Origin: Phoronis australis
Lineage: Eukaryota > Phoronida > Phoronidae
Direction of reading: 5' to 3'
DNA: 64,000 nucleotides
Assembly: GCA_002633005.1 (NCBI GenBank)
Contig: NMRA01000373.1
Coordinates: 300,275-364,274, forward strand
Of this stretch, positions 45,801 through 56,858 are shown piece by piece. Every line of letters starts with the position of its first letter. Position 1 is the stretch's first letter. The position numbers were made by a program, and so were the translations under genes. The notes beneath the pieces are model-generated. The model was given only the letters and a program-made list of their open reading frames with translations, was not told the DNA's origin and did not search any database.

Positions 45801-48444
45801 GACTTTAGTGCCTAACTGAAAAATAGGAGGCGCTTACCTGAATGATCTTAATACCCTCAAAGAATACTGGCGAATTATGAATAGTTAAGAGTGTAACGTA
45901 CTGAAAATCAGGGACCTCCTCTTCACAAAAAAAAACCCAAACGACCCCCCTTTAGGCAAACTAGCACCATCCGTTTTTATGTTTGACCAGTGCCTGACAA
46001 TTATTTTGTAACAGAATATAAAACCAGCCCATGAGACACTTATACTGTTTAAGATGAAACCCTTAGTAACTATGGAGAAGTGAGCCGTTTAACTCCCTCC
46101 CATCATGGTATGTGACCAAAAAGATCCAGTTCAAACTCCGTGCTCCCTCACTCACCTGTGCTGTCCCAGTTGCAAGGCTGGCCTGGCATTGGCCGCGCGT
46201 TTCTTTTCATCCGGTGGTCTCCAGACTGACTGATAGAAGGACTGACTTAAGTGCAGCTCATCCGCCAAGCCCATAACATGCTTGTGTTTGTTTTTGTAGT
46301 ATGTATACTTCATTGTCATGTTGCCTGCACACAGATAGCCATGATGTCTGGTTAGTCCTATACGTGTGTGCACGTACATGTTTAGATTACAAGGTAACAG
46401 TTTTGTAAAACTACCAACAACTGATTTACGTTGCATGAGCCAACCACTTGAAAGAATTAACCAGAGTGTGAGGTTAAACAGAGCACATTGGGTCGTAGTT
46501 TGGCATAAAAATGAATTAAAGCACAATACAGGGGTGAAACTTTGTTCTCTCATTTTTTATAAGAGTTTAACATCAAATTAAACGGACACAATTGGTCTTT
46601 GGACAAAAATCTCACTTATGGGAATATTGTTACAATAAACTAATTATTAATTAGCTTTGACCAGAACTATGAAACAGCAAAATGTGTTTTTCAAATTCAT
46701 TTTTATTAGAAATTGCTGAGGTTCCCTGATGCTGGCATCTTGTCATTCAGTAGTAAGATTCAACTGAAATCTAAGCCCGTGACCTTATCATTTCAATACA
46801 CTACTCAGCAACTTGTGGCTTTGACACCTTAGAGATGTTTTGCAATCATTCATCAACAACTCTATGTAATTAGCCAAATACCTACAAAACCATTTTAAGT
46901 CAGTAAAAGGTACATTTTCTCAAATTAGAAAGTCTGTAGGATTTTGATTTTTGACATTTACCAATGTGCTAAAATTGGATCAAGTGGCCATGTCTTTTGA
47001 ATAAAATTCAGATGAATAAAAAAGTACATTGATAGCAGTATTAACAACATGATTAAGTTTTGTTTCAATTGATATCAACGTTCAAGATGAAATCTTAAAT
47101 ACACTTTCACAGTTTTCTAAAACATCCTTTTGTTTTCAATGCATGCAATTTTTGATTGTTACTGAAATCATAAAAGTCCCATTTTTGATAGCACCTTCTG
47201 CTAAAGTGGAACATTTTGACAACAATTCCTGGCAGGTTTTTGGCATGAACGTTTCATTTAAATCCGATTGGCCATTTCTGAGATATGATGCAGCAAAAAA
47301 TTTAGCCAAACTTGTACATTTTCTCCTACAAAACCTAAAACATAATTATTTAACTGTTCAAAACAATGGCCTTAATTTCACTGAATGTTTGACAGACAAG
47401 ACAGCAAGAATTAATGATTTGTAGTAAAATAATCAAAAAACAATAGATTTTTTTGTTAGCTCTGATCAAAACTAATACGTTCAAAAAGTCCATAACAATA
47501 ATAAAAATGCATTATTGGGTGGAAAAACAGTGATGTCTCTTCAAGCAAAACAGTGATAAAGGTTTTTGCAATGTCCTAACTCAAGAAGGTGCATGAAAAT
47601 TACACAGCTTTACCATACCACTGAATGTGATTTGGATCTCTCTTGCTGCTAGGTCTTTACAGGTGTCCAGGACTATAGTGCCACTGACTGTGTCACCGGG
47701 ACGATAGACAAACTTTTCAGCAAGCGGTACGTAGGGGGAGCTGTCTGTCGAAGTTTCCACAATGCCTATGGCAAAATTACAAAAGGTATCTCAGGGTTAC
47801 TTATAAATAAAATTTTCTTAAACCAGAACAATTAACAATAACTGACAAGAAGTAAAGGGTACAAGAAAATATTTTTTAATAATGAACTTAGAATATTGTT
47901 CGTAAAGGGTCACAGGACAAACAAATCAATTAACAATATCGTTCAATCAAAATTTGTTTTCATGTGTTCAAGTGAAACCCAAGCTTTTAAAGAGACTCAT
48001 GTTATCATTGCTTAAATTTTTTGGTACAACAAGAATATTTGTCTTAAAATCCAAAGCGCTCAAGAACGCATAGGCACACACCACCTGGTGGTCTCAAATT
48101 CTTCCATAGTGAAATTAGAGGTGTTTGAAAAAAACTGACGGTTCGTAATTGGTTTACAAGTTGATTTGTCAACAATTTATGTGCTGAGCACAGTCTCAAG
48201 AAAAAACGTCAGTTCTTTGCCAGTCCAGAAATGACATCAACATGGCATCACACTAAACAAGCGAATAATCTCAACACTTGCCTCGAATTTCTTTTTCCCT
48301 AAGAATCTCTTTGTCTAAGTCAACAAACTCCTGCGGAACCAATTGTCGATCGAGTTTCACAGAGAATTCATTGATGGATTCATCTGAAATTCTCTCACTC
48401 AGCCTCTGCTTTTCTTTCTCTGATGAATAACTTGGGTCGTCCAT
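42820..48444 (-). CDS. Arrestin-domain-containing protein (ARRDC-like), 5 exons, intact
   Basis: Exons 48282-48444, 47619-47765, 46156-46324, 45232-45365 and 42820-43550 join in frame (phases 1, 1, 2, 1) to 1344 nt, 447 aa, TGA stop at 42820-42822. Residues about 20-200 form the arrestin N-domain (YRPGDTVSGTIVLD at 75-88, then TYYKNKHKHVMG and FAFQHVIPADVTGTVSYES). Residues about 246-390 form the arrestin C-domain (VEVKLNPGYFIVDGQ, DLYISNKTRKKLRKIK, then SYFVRLEF). Alpha-arrestins act as cytosolic adaptors for membrane-protein trafficking. The C-terminal PPxY motifs that recruit NEDD4-type ligases in many members are not visible here. Intron 1 uses a GC donor (GAG|GCAAGT). The ATG at 48444 follows a 5' UTR acceptor (TTCTTTTCAG). 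Which subfamily is uncertain. Confidence 0.88.
43925..47880. repeat. Right copy of arrestin-gene segment (tandem duplication unit 2)
   Basis: Collinear with 1-6400; spacing between matching points is about 41-44 kb, depending on unit-specific insertions. It lacks the TTAA element and the SINE and preserves the ancestral splice sites. Confidence 0.93.
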
Positions 48445-48454
48445 GACTCAAAAC

Positions 48455-50885
48455 CTGAAAAGAAATTTTACCAGCAACATCACTAAGAAATACAGTAAGA
48501 TATATTTTCAGTCAATCATTGTGTGGTCTAAGCCGTTGTTGTATTGAGGCCGACATCGTTAAAGAAAGGGCTTGGAATGACCAATGACAAAAAAGAAGAA
48601 AAATTTCCAGGTGTTGTATCGTGCCACAAATACGCTTGTGTGATAGAAATGTTTTATGTGTAACGTGTAAAACTTAAGTGAAATAAATGTTTTTGCATGA
48701 GTTAAGTCAACGCAATGATGAAAAAAGAGACGAAAAAAGAGGAAATTGGAAATCAAATAAGAGGAAATCGAAAATAAAAGAGAAAAATTCCAAGCCCTGC
48801 AAAAGAATCTCCTTCAAAACAATTATAAACTAATAGTAATTAAAGAGTCTGTAAACCTGCCTAAATATCACAAAATAAAAACTTTTGATTTAGACCGCTT
48901 GGTCTCAAATTTTTCCTTAGTCAAACTGAAGGTGATCTCAGGGCTTCAAAAGAACAGGCAGTTCGTTACTGTTTTATATCAGGCTGTGCAGGTTTGCTTG
49001 TCACGGCATGTTCTTTCATGCACCGAGCATGGTCTCAAAGAATAAGCAACCGCCACTTAGCAAACCCAGCAATCATATCTCATTTGAGTAAGGAGCAAGT
49101 CATGGGCAATTTTACAGTAAATGGTGTAAGACAAAAGTTCTCTTTTTGGACGGAACAAAGGTCTACAACCACTTAAAGTATTATGTCCAGTAAGACTGCC
49201 GACATTATTAGCACTGAATGGGTGAATGTTATGTGAGTTATGAAAAATACGCAGGCAATATATCATGTCAAAATACATCAAATAAAGCATAAATACATAC
49301 CCACTGAGTTATAATTAACATACCATACATACTCAAAACAATTTAGTCAACATAATTTGAACATGTGTCGAGGTTCACTCGAGCTTCCCTTGACAGGTGC
49401 CATTTTGAGGAAGTTGTGCAAAATTACAACAGTTCACGGACAAAAATCCAAGGTATACAAATCTTACAAATTCCTACGGATATCTTCCCATGCTACTTTT
49501 TGCAAGCGTCAACCTCCAGCTCCTTCACTTTGCTCAGTCTCTAGTTCTAACTAGCGTGACATCAATTGTGGTTATTGGCGACCAAACAAGTGGAGTTGAA
49601 ATTCTTCGCAAAAGTCATCTTAATATCTGTAGAGATGCTTTATTTACTGAGGATATGTAAAGAACGAGAAAGGATAGCCCAGTTATAATTCTAAAACGTA
49701 TTTTGACGAGGTGAAAACGACTTATTCAGCGAGCAGATTTGGGCTACCACCCGTTTAAAATACACCGGTATGAAATTAGTACAGAAACCGATGGCGAGTA
49801 TTGTAGCCTCTCGCCAGCTGACCGAGGGGCTACATGTTGCTACATGCCATATGTATGACCTCACCTGTATCAGTGAACGACTTCCGCACAAATTGCCCTG
49901 GTAATGTCTTCCTGATAATGATTATATTGTCAAACAAGCTAGCATCCAGGGATCAACATTACTACTGAGTACTGAGGAGATAGCCAGCAATCAACAGGGT
50001 GGCTACCAATGTGTGATGAATCGTCTTTTAACCGAAAGAAGCGAAACAATCGTAGGTATTGCCTTTTGCAGTGGATAGATCAAGGCTCATGATTGATGGA
50101 TTCCTTTGTATGACTTTACGTTTGGGGTCTTTCTTGTCCATAGACAGCCGCACGGGCAAGATGGATTTAGTCAATAAAGATTCGGAATTGGTACAGACAA
50201 TATGACAATTATCTGACGCGAATGTACATCTCAGTCATCGAAATCTGGCCAACAGTCACGCTCAGAATCCCGCGAACGACAAAACAGTAAAGATATTTCA
50301 CAGGTCAAACTTATACATACCCATTCGCCAGGCAACAAGGTTGATAATGAAAGGCGTACAGAGAGGCCTACAAGCGAAATTTCGCAATTGACGAAGTCAG
50401 ACAGCCGTGACCTAGATGATATTCGTCATTTGTTGACAACATTTTCCAATACTATATTCAGCGCCCCCTATGCTTTGCCGCGGCAAACATCTTCTCGCAA
50501 GACGTCGCTTTTGCAGCGACAAGTGGCAAACTTAGGTCTGTGCCCCGAGAGGTCGTTGCAAAGAGACACCTTGCGAAAAATGGCTGCAAAAATACTCACA
50601 AACACGATGTATCATGCTATAGGGTAAAATTAGAAAACGAAAAAACTGTTACCGTTTAAACTACAGCAATTGGGCTCGTGGCGAATTTTTCTTAGGGGAC
50701 TAGATGACTGGCGTACCGTAAATAACTGAAATTGAACAACTCGCTAGATGAATTACCGGTAACTTAACGTTCTCTTAATTAGCTGCCCGGCTTTTAAAAT
50801 GTTCTATAAATTACTACTTTGTTAGTAGGGGAGAGGCTCCTATACGGTACCTCATGTCCTCGGAACAGCCACTGTATTATCTTAA
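48455..50885. other. 5' flank of the arrestin gene; no other gene recognised
   Basis: An acceptor at about 48455 implies a non-coding first exon of the arrestin gene further right; its position was not determined. Short frames at 49.0-49.9 and 50.4-50.6 kb carry no recognisable motif. Confidence 0.45.
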
Positions 50886-51404
50886 TCATGACGGTGACAT
50901 CCCGTTGCTCGTCCGATTCTATAGCCCAACAAGCAGTTGGCCTAAGTTTACCCCCATGATAGCCGGCATTCTGGAATTTATGGTTCAGTGGAGCCGGAGC
51001 CTGTGCTCTAATCTCCGATCAGATCGAATCTAGACTGATTGGGCTGGGCTGATAAAAATTAAAATTAAGTTATAACATATTTGAGCTTAAGCCAATAGAA
51101 TTTCTGAATTTCTCGTCAAATGCTTGTTCCGTTTTTGAATTACCAAAATCGCCCAACAACTTATGAGAAGCTACTATAAGACAATCCATTCTGTCCAAAC
51201 GGACGCACTTTGTGCTCATACGCGTTCGGTAATAGCGTGCAACCACCATACGTTTCCTTTGAAGCCTGAGAGATAATTGGCTGCTTGTTCTAGTATCATA
51301 CGGGACAAAAGACTGAGCTGAGCAGTTAACAAAAGAGCCAGATGTTACCGCACGTTCAGCACCTCTCACGCCTGGAAAAGTCACTGAACGACAGAACGCT
51401 GTAA
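50886..51404. repeat. Dispersed repeat B, copy 2
   Basis: Full-length relative of 61337-61895 and of the shortened copy at 10285-10556. The minus strand holds a broken frame with GVRGAERAVTSGSFVNC and LRLQRKRMVVARYYRTR, also seen in part in copy 3. This suggests the 3' part of a transposable-element protein that I cannot classify. Confidence 0.8.
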
Positions 51405-51910
51405 CTATTGAATGCTCAACAACTTTTATTTTAACTTAAAGGTATTATTGTTTTCTTTCACCAAACACGTTTCGAACTTAAAATATTAAATAGTCAATTA
51501 GTTAAAGACGTTTCTTTTTTCTGCAAAAGGTATACGATATAGGAGATTGGGTTCTCACTGAATTCGAAACACCATGATATTGTCCCTAAATCGTACGCCT
51601 TGGTACGATATAGGAGACATCGCAAATAAGACTTATTAGCACAATCTTGCTTTTTGAAATTGATGAACTTTTGAGGTTTTAAATGTTAATTAAACGTTTT
51701 AATAAAAAGTTGTCGTATACATTTATGTACGCACTGCGTAGGTTGTGGAACTAGTCGAAAAGACGGGAACTTATTTAAAATAAATGACCTTAGTAAAAAC
51801 AACAAAACGCTTATCTATCAGATCAATAACAACGACAAACTCGAAAGAGCATACAGTCACTCCGAATCGCAGTTCTGGCAGATGTACATTTTTCATGAGC
51901 TGCGCAGGCC

Positions 51911-52243
51911 TCATGCTACTAATTCCCACAGGAGATACACTGAACCCACCATTCCCGATTTTTCAGTGGTGTTGGAAAACGGCTCCCCACAAACAAGACA
52001 TGGCAATTCGTCTTCATCTTCCTCGTCTTCATCTTCCTCGTCATCATCGATACGTTTTCTCTTCCATGCTGAGCTTTTTTTCTGACTCTTTCTTTTCTTT
52101 GTGCGAGCGACCTTCTCCAGTGTCTTCTTGTAAGGTGAGCTGGTTAGCACCTCTGTCGAGCATCTTCGCTTCGCGGCCTTTCGTGTCAGATGAACTTCTT
52201 TTGGAATAGGTACGTGTGTTTCACTGATGCTTAGCGGCACCAT
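51911..52243 (-). pseudogene. Transposase C-terminal tail with PHD-like zinc motif, degraded
   Basis: A 110-codon minus-strand frame contains STEVLTSSPYKKTLEKVA, a lysine/arginine-rich linker, an acidic run (DDDEEDEDEEDEDE) and CLVCGEPFSNTTEK. This order is the tail I associate with Tc1/mariner-superfamily (pogo/Tigger-type) DDE transposases ending in a PHD-like finger. After a frameshift near 51960 the next frame gives VQC-x2-C and HEAC pieces with two stops between, so the finger is broken. The DDE core is not seen. Assignment is from motif memory. Confidence 0.5.
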
Positions 52244-52415
52244 GCTTTGGCATAATGTCCTGAGTTCAGTTGTTCACAGAGGTGTAATTCACAGATATAG
52301 AGGACGTGTACCACTGCCATATGTTATTGGTTTGTTACTTTGGCCAATAAAAAAAGAATAGGTCGGCAGAGTACCTCTGATGAAGCCTTAATTTCCATTC
52401 CCCCCAACCATGGCA

Positions 52416-52990
52416 TCAGGGGCTGACATGTAGAAACAAGATTCGGTCAGAGTATGATATGAAGTTGTGTCTTGACGGCATGTCTGCGTTTAAAGCTTCT
52501 TGGTCTAACTCTGTCAGTGCGGCGGGATTTTCACACATATGGGTAAGGATTTGGCTTCGGAGGGGGTCTGCCTTTGTTGTCTCGAGGAGGGCAGTCAATG
52601 GGTCCACTGGTTGTCCGGTTACAGGGTTCCTCTCTGCAGACTGCAAAGTGACATCCATTCCAATGACAAGACTCCGGAAAAAGCACCTTCCGTCTCCTAG
52701 AGTTGGTATAATTCTTCTGTTGGGTGTTGAAGTCTCGGTCTCAAAAGTATCAGCTACTGCATTGGAGGGGACTTCTGGTATATGTGGAACTTCAACATTG
52801 ATGGGATCTGTATCAGCCTCTTCATTGTTGGGGACTTCTAGTTCCTGTGGGGTTTCAACGCCTCATTCATGATTGGTTGGTACCTCCGGTTCCTGTTGAA
52901 CGTCAGCGTTGACGGGATATGTAACGGCCACTGACGCCGAACCTCTAGTAGCGTTGCCTGTCCCTGGCCTCGCTTGAGAGTGCTTCAAGC
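52416..52990 (-). pseudogene. OTU-domain protein fragment with in-frame stop
   Basis: The minus-strand frame reads IIPTLGDGRCFFRSLVIGMD, the signature of an OTU cysteine protease (the Asp-Gly-x-Cys catalytic box with Cys followed by FFRS), then ADPLRSQILTHMCENP. Upstream are acidic imperfect repeats (TPQELEVPNNEE, VPHIPEVPSN, QEPEVPTNHE) interrupted by an in-frame TGA near 52862. The catalytic His region at the C-terminal end is not recognisable before the frame ends at 52416. OTU domains occur in host deubiquitinases and in mobile-element proteins; the neighbouring transposase tail favours the latter. Without the stop it could be an exon of a real gene, so a sequencing error is the main alternative. 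Confidence 0.55.
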
Positions 52991-53223
52991 CTCAGATAGA
53001 TATATCTGAGTTCAAGCACATCGAATTCAGCGGCGGGTCTAGGATATCAAAAGGGGGGCAACATTTTGTCTGTAGACATTTGCGCAAAGCACGATTGTAG
53101 ATGCTCATAAGCCCCGAACGGGGGGGGGGTCGTAAAACTGTATACCGGTGGGGGTGCATGCAGAATCTGGGAGGAGGGAGATGGAGAGGGGGAGAGGGGG
53201 AGACGGGAAGAAGGGGGGAGAGA

Positions 53224-53684
53224 GTGTTTGTGTAAATACAAAATCTTTATCGAACTGATTGTTAAAGACCAAATAATTATTATGTGAGAGAGTGTTGTGT
53301 AAATACAAAATCTTTATCGAACTGATTCTTAAAGACCAAATAATTATTATGTGAGAGTTTTTGTGTAAATACAAAATCTTTATCGAACTGATTCTTAAAG
53401 ACCAAATAGTTATTATGTGAGAGAGTGTTTGTGTTAATACAAAATCTTTATCGAAGTGGTTCTTAAAGACCAAATAATTATTATGTGAGAGAGTGTTTGT
53501 GTTAATACAAAATCTTTATCGAACTGATTCTTAAAGACCAAATAGTTATTATGTGAGAGAGTGTTTGTGTTAATACAAAATCTTTATCGAAGTGGTTCTT
53601 AAAGACCAAATAATGATTATGTGAGAGAGTGTTTGTGTTAATACAAAATCTTTATCGAACTGGTTCTTAAAGACCAGATATTAA
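53224..53684. repeat. 68-bp minisatellite, about 7 units
   Basis: A unit of about 68 bp containing ACAAAATCTTTATCGAACTG and TTAAAGACCAAATA is repeated seven times. Variants alternate in units 3-6 (GAACTGATTC versus GAAGTGGTTC), a two-unit higher-order pattern. It is preceded by a purine-rich stretch (53170-53222). Open frames over it are a by-product of the repeat. Confidence 0.95.
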
Positions 53685-54652
53685 GTGAATGGTTAAGAAA
53701 AGTTGCACAAAAAGACTGATAAGAAAAAACAATCATGTCATACACGTATATTACAGCCGTTTTGTATCAGGCTCTGTAATAACTGTACGGTTATCAATTA
53801 AATAAATATATTATTTGGATTATGACACAGTGATTCCTAGAGCAAGTGATCCTCACTGCTACGATCAATTGCTCTGCTACAAATTACAGAAAATAACCCT
53901 TCAAAACACGTTGGCATGAGCAACTGTACATTTTTTTTTTGTAAAATGACACACAAAAATTTTGAGCATTTTCATTCAGTAAATGAAATACTGTTTTTCA
54001 CGGATTATAATCAGATGATATAAATCTGGTGAACCACGAAAAGACGAAGAGACTTCATAAAAGACTTACTATCAATCATATTACAACCACCGTTAGTATT
54101 GGAAGTCCGGAATCATATTAGTTTTATTTTAAATCAAAATGTTATCCTCCTTGTCATGCAAATTAAAATTTGGCACAAGTTAAAACTTGAAACATCTACG
54201 CTCCAGGTAACTTCAAGAGGAGATGATGGTAACGGTATAAACATATGCACCAGAAAATTAACTCTCTCTAGGCATGTTACACGTCTCTTAGATCACTTCT
54301 GTACATCCATAAAACCTCTTTAAATTCTTCGTTGCGATAAATATTAACAAATCCCGTAATATTAGTGCTGAATTTTACTCGTAAAATCTTGAAGTGACTT
54401 TTTGCCTATGAAAAATTAATTTCGGAACATTGCATCGTTTCCTATTCCGGTCTAATCCAACAATCCAAATACAATGAATTTTTTATACATTAGGCTTCAG
54501 TCCTGAATATTTAAGGAATGTATCAAAGAGTTAGGTTAGAACCATCTAAAGAGGCCTGTACCATCTGGTTACTCAAGAAGATTCGAATCAAAATTTTTAG
54601 GAAGTTTAATTCTGTTCATATTTCTATTTTGTCTGAACACACAATACATACC

Positions 54653-54766
54653 CAAAACGTACCGAGAGTGGCGTACATGAATTAATATCCCAAGTGACAT
54701 TACTACACGTATCGACCGAGACCGAGTGGGATATTACTTCCCGTACGCCAATCGAGGTACGTTTTG
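54653..54766. repeat. 114-bp foldback (hairpin) next to the TIR element
   Basis: The ends CAAAACGTACC and GGTACGTTTTG are perfect 11-bp complements, and pairing extends through GTGGCGTAC/GTACGCCAA and TATCCCA/TGGGATA. It directly abuts the TIR element at 54767. A diverged single arm precedes the unit 1 element near 18010, so hairpin and element may be one unit. Confidence 0.75.
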
Positions 54767-55378
54767 TATTTATCCCATACGCTTTGAATTCCTAAGTTTC
54801 TCTCATTTTTACGCAGATTTTTTTAAATACTTCTCTCAGACTGTTCACTTGGCGGATCACATCCTATATTTATGTACTTGCGCGTTAGGCAACAAGTTTT
54901 CACTAGTAAAAGAAACAGTTTTAAATGTGACGATTTATTACTTGAAAAGAGATAACAAAGATGAAAACAAGGGTAACTTTTCATTGAACTTGTAATATCT
55001 CATGAAAATAGCCAAATAACAACAATATTTGATATTGTAGTTACCGAGGAATCGGCGCCTAACTTGCAGACAATAAAATATATAACAAATGAAAACTGAG
55101 ACAGAACTATCATGTAATGAACAGTCCTGTTCCAGATGTTACGACTGAGACCTGATTTTATGTTCAGTGTCATTTACACTGCTATATAATTGTATTAGTT
55201 TAAAGTATTTTCCGAAAGTTTGGTAATCGAAGCGGCTAATGACGTCGAGTCGACACTGACATACCTTCTGAACTTTTCATGTCAGAGGTCACTGTTGAAG
55301 TAGTGCGGGGGTGAATACAGAAAATTTTATTACATGGCCGTATTTCCCTTGACACATTCAACGCGTATGGGATAAATA
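54767..55378. mobile_element. 612-bp TIR DNA element, no ORF
   Basis: The ends TATTTATCCCATACGC and the reverse complement of GCGTATGGGATAAATA are perfect 16-bp inverted repeats, continuing with one mismatch to GAAT. The body matches the parts of 18071-19203 outside its MITE and THAP stretch. In unit 1 the site matching this location (near 14555) is empty. Confidence 0.82.
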
Positions 55379-55394
55379 TCGTTTCAACACAATG

Positions 55395-56085
55395 TAAATA
55401 ATAATGGTGACGCTGGATCTAAGTCGCCTTGTCGATAACCGCAACAGATGTTGAAATACTGTGACGTAAAGCCATGTTGTGTCAAGGTTAGCGTAGATGT
55501 TTTAACAAGCGAATATCCTGAGTCAATGAAAGTTTCCTTAAAATTAAAAAACGACATGGTATTATAGAAACGGAATCGTTGGGAAAACTTTTTCAAAATC
55601 TGTTTGATATTAAACAATTAGACCAGGGATGCCATTTAATTCGGTAAATTGTAGCACATGATAAATAATTGTAATACTTTCAACCATAAATTTTCATTTA
55701 ATAAAGCCTAATTGATTCTCATGAATAATCTCACTGACAACCCGTTTGATACATTGCGCTGTACACACGGACAGCATTTTCAGTGTAGGTGGTAGCCTAT
55801 TAAGACGTGCTCTGGTCGCCAATTTTTAATTTTCTTGTATTTTTTCGATTTATTGATAATAGGAATTAGCACTTGAAGTTGACTTAGGAGCATGGAACTG
55901 AAATATTACTGACCTCGACGACCGGTCAGTCTTCCTGATCAGTAAGTCATTCTTTCTATCGGTGAACTTGCCCATCAAAGAAAACCTTGGCCAGTTCCTC
56001 TGTCGCAATCTAATCATTACCTTTTTATGCTGCACTTTTTCGTACAAAGCTCTCTCTTTCGTATTTTCTTAGTCAACTCATTGCT
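55395..56085 (-). mobile_element. LINE fragment, L1/Tx1-like reverse transcriptase remnant
   Basis: Orthologue of 14590-15300. This copy keeps the GYRQGDLDPASPLLFTL block (the RQG motif preceding the catalytic region) near 55390, and EIIHENQLGFIK further upstream. Several stops; inactive. Confidence 0.75.
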
Positions 56086-56858
56086 AATGGCGGTCTCCAA
56101 TTTCGTGAGTGAAAACGCCAACTACGAAGCTGTGATGTGAGAGGTGAACAAACGGTTTACTAATTGCTGTCGCCAAGGCAGTATGACGTTGCCTTAATTG
56201 GAAGACCTACAGTATGATTGGGAAGAAATCTGACGTTTTTTTAACACAATAACATGATTTCATTATAGCTGAAACTGCTAGGCGTTCTCTGAAACTGAGT
56301 ATTGGACCATCGTTCAGCAGTGCGGTCTAAAAGTCTTGTAATGTGTAATCAAATGAAGGCAGTTGAGATTACGGAAATCAACAAAGAAGTGCAGCACAAT
56401 TGTACTACACTCCTTAATTCTACTCGGTGGTGTTGTCATCAAAGTCGGTTAATTGTCTCTTACGTTTGCCAACTTAGATGTGATAACTATGTTTCCCTTC
56501 GGAGGTGTGGCTACAATCAAAATAGTCTGACGACGACTGCATTGACAGGTCATTGGTCATCGATAAACTTGAAAGATTATGACGTCCCTTGAAAGAACCA
56601 ATTGATAACGATATTTTGCTACGTTTCCCATACCTTTGCCCCGTGAGAAAAATGGAAAACAATCCCATAGCCCCTTAGGGTTTTTGCGTTGAAGGGAGCT
56701 CTTTCGGAAGTCACCATTAGCGATCAAAGTATTAATATTTAACTAAAACGTATGCGTGGTTCCAACATTAAAACACGTTTTAAACTACTTGTCAGTGTAA
56801 TGGAAAGCAGGGATCCATAAAGAGTCTATCGATGAGGAATGTTATGGAACTCAACGCA

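Noticed and set aside
51784-52209. Plus-strand 141-codon frame rich in serine
   Set aside because: Shadow of the acidic and lysine-rich minus-strand transposase tail.
53105-53473. 122-codon frame with repeats of WSLRISSIKIL
   Set aside because: By-product of the minisatellite; no coding evidence.
53224-53684. CRISPR-like array
   Set aside because: Continuous 68-bp tandem units without unique spacers, in a eukaryotic genome.
56832-56858. Upstream ATG codons as the start of the right PAN gene
   Set aside because: The left copy has ACG at one of them, and the conserved downstream ATG gives a compact signal peptide.
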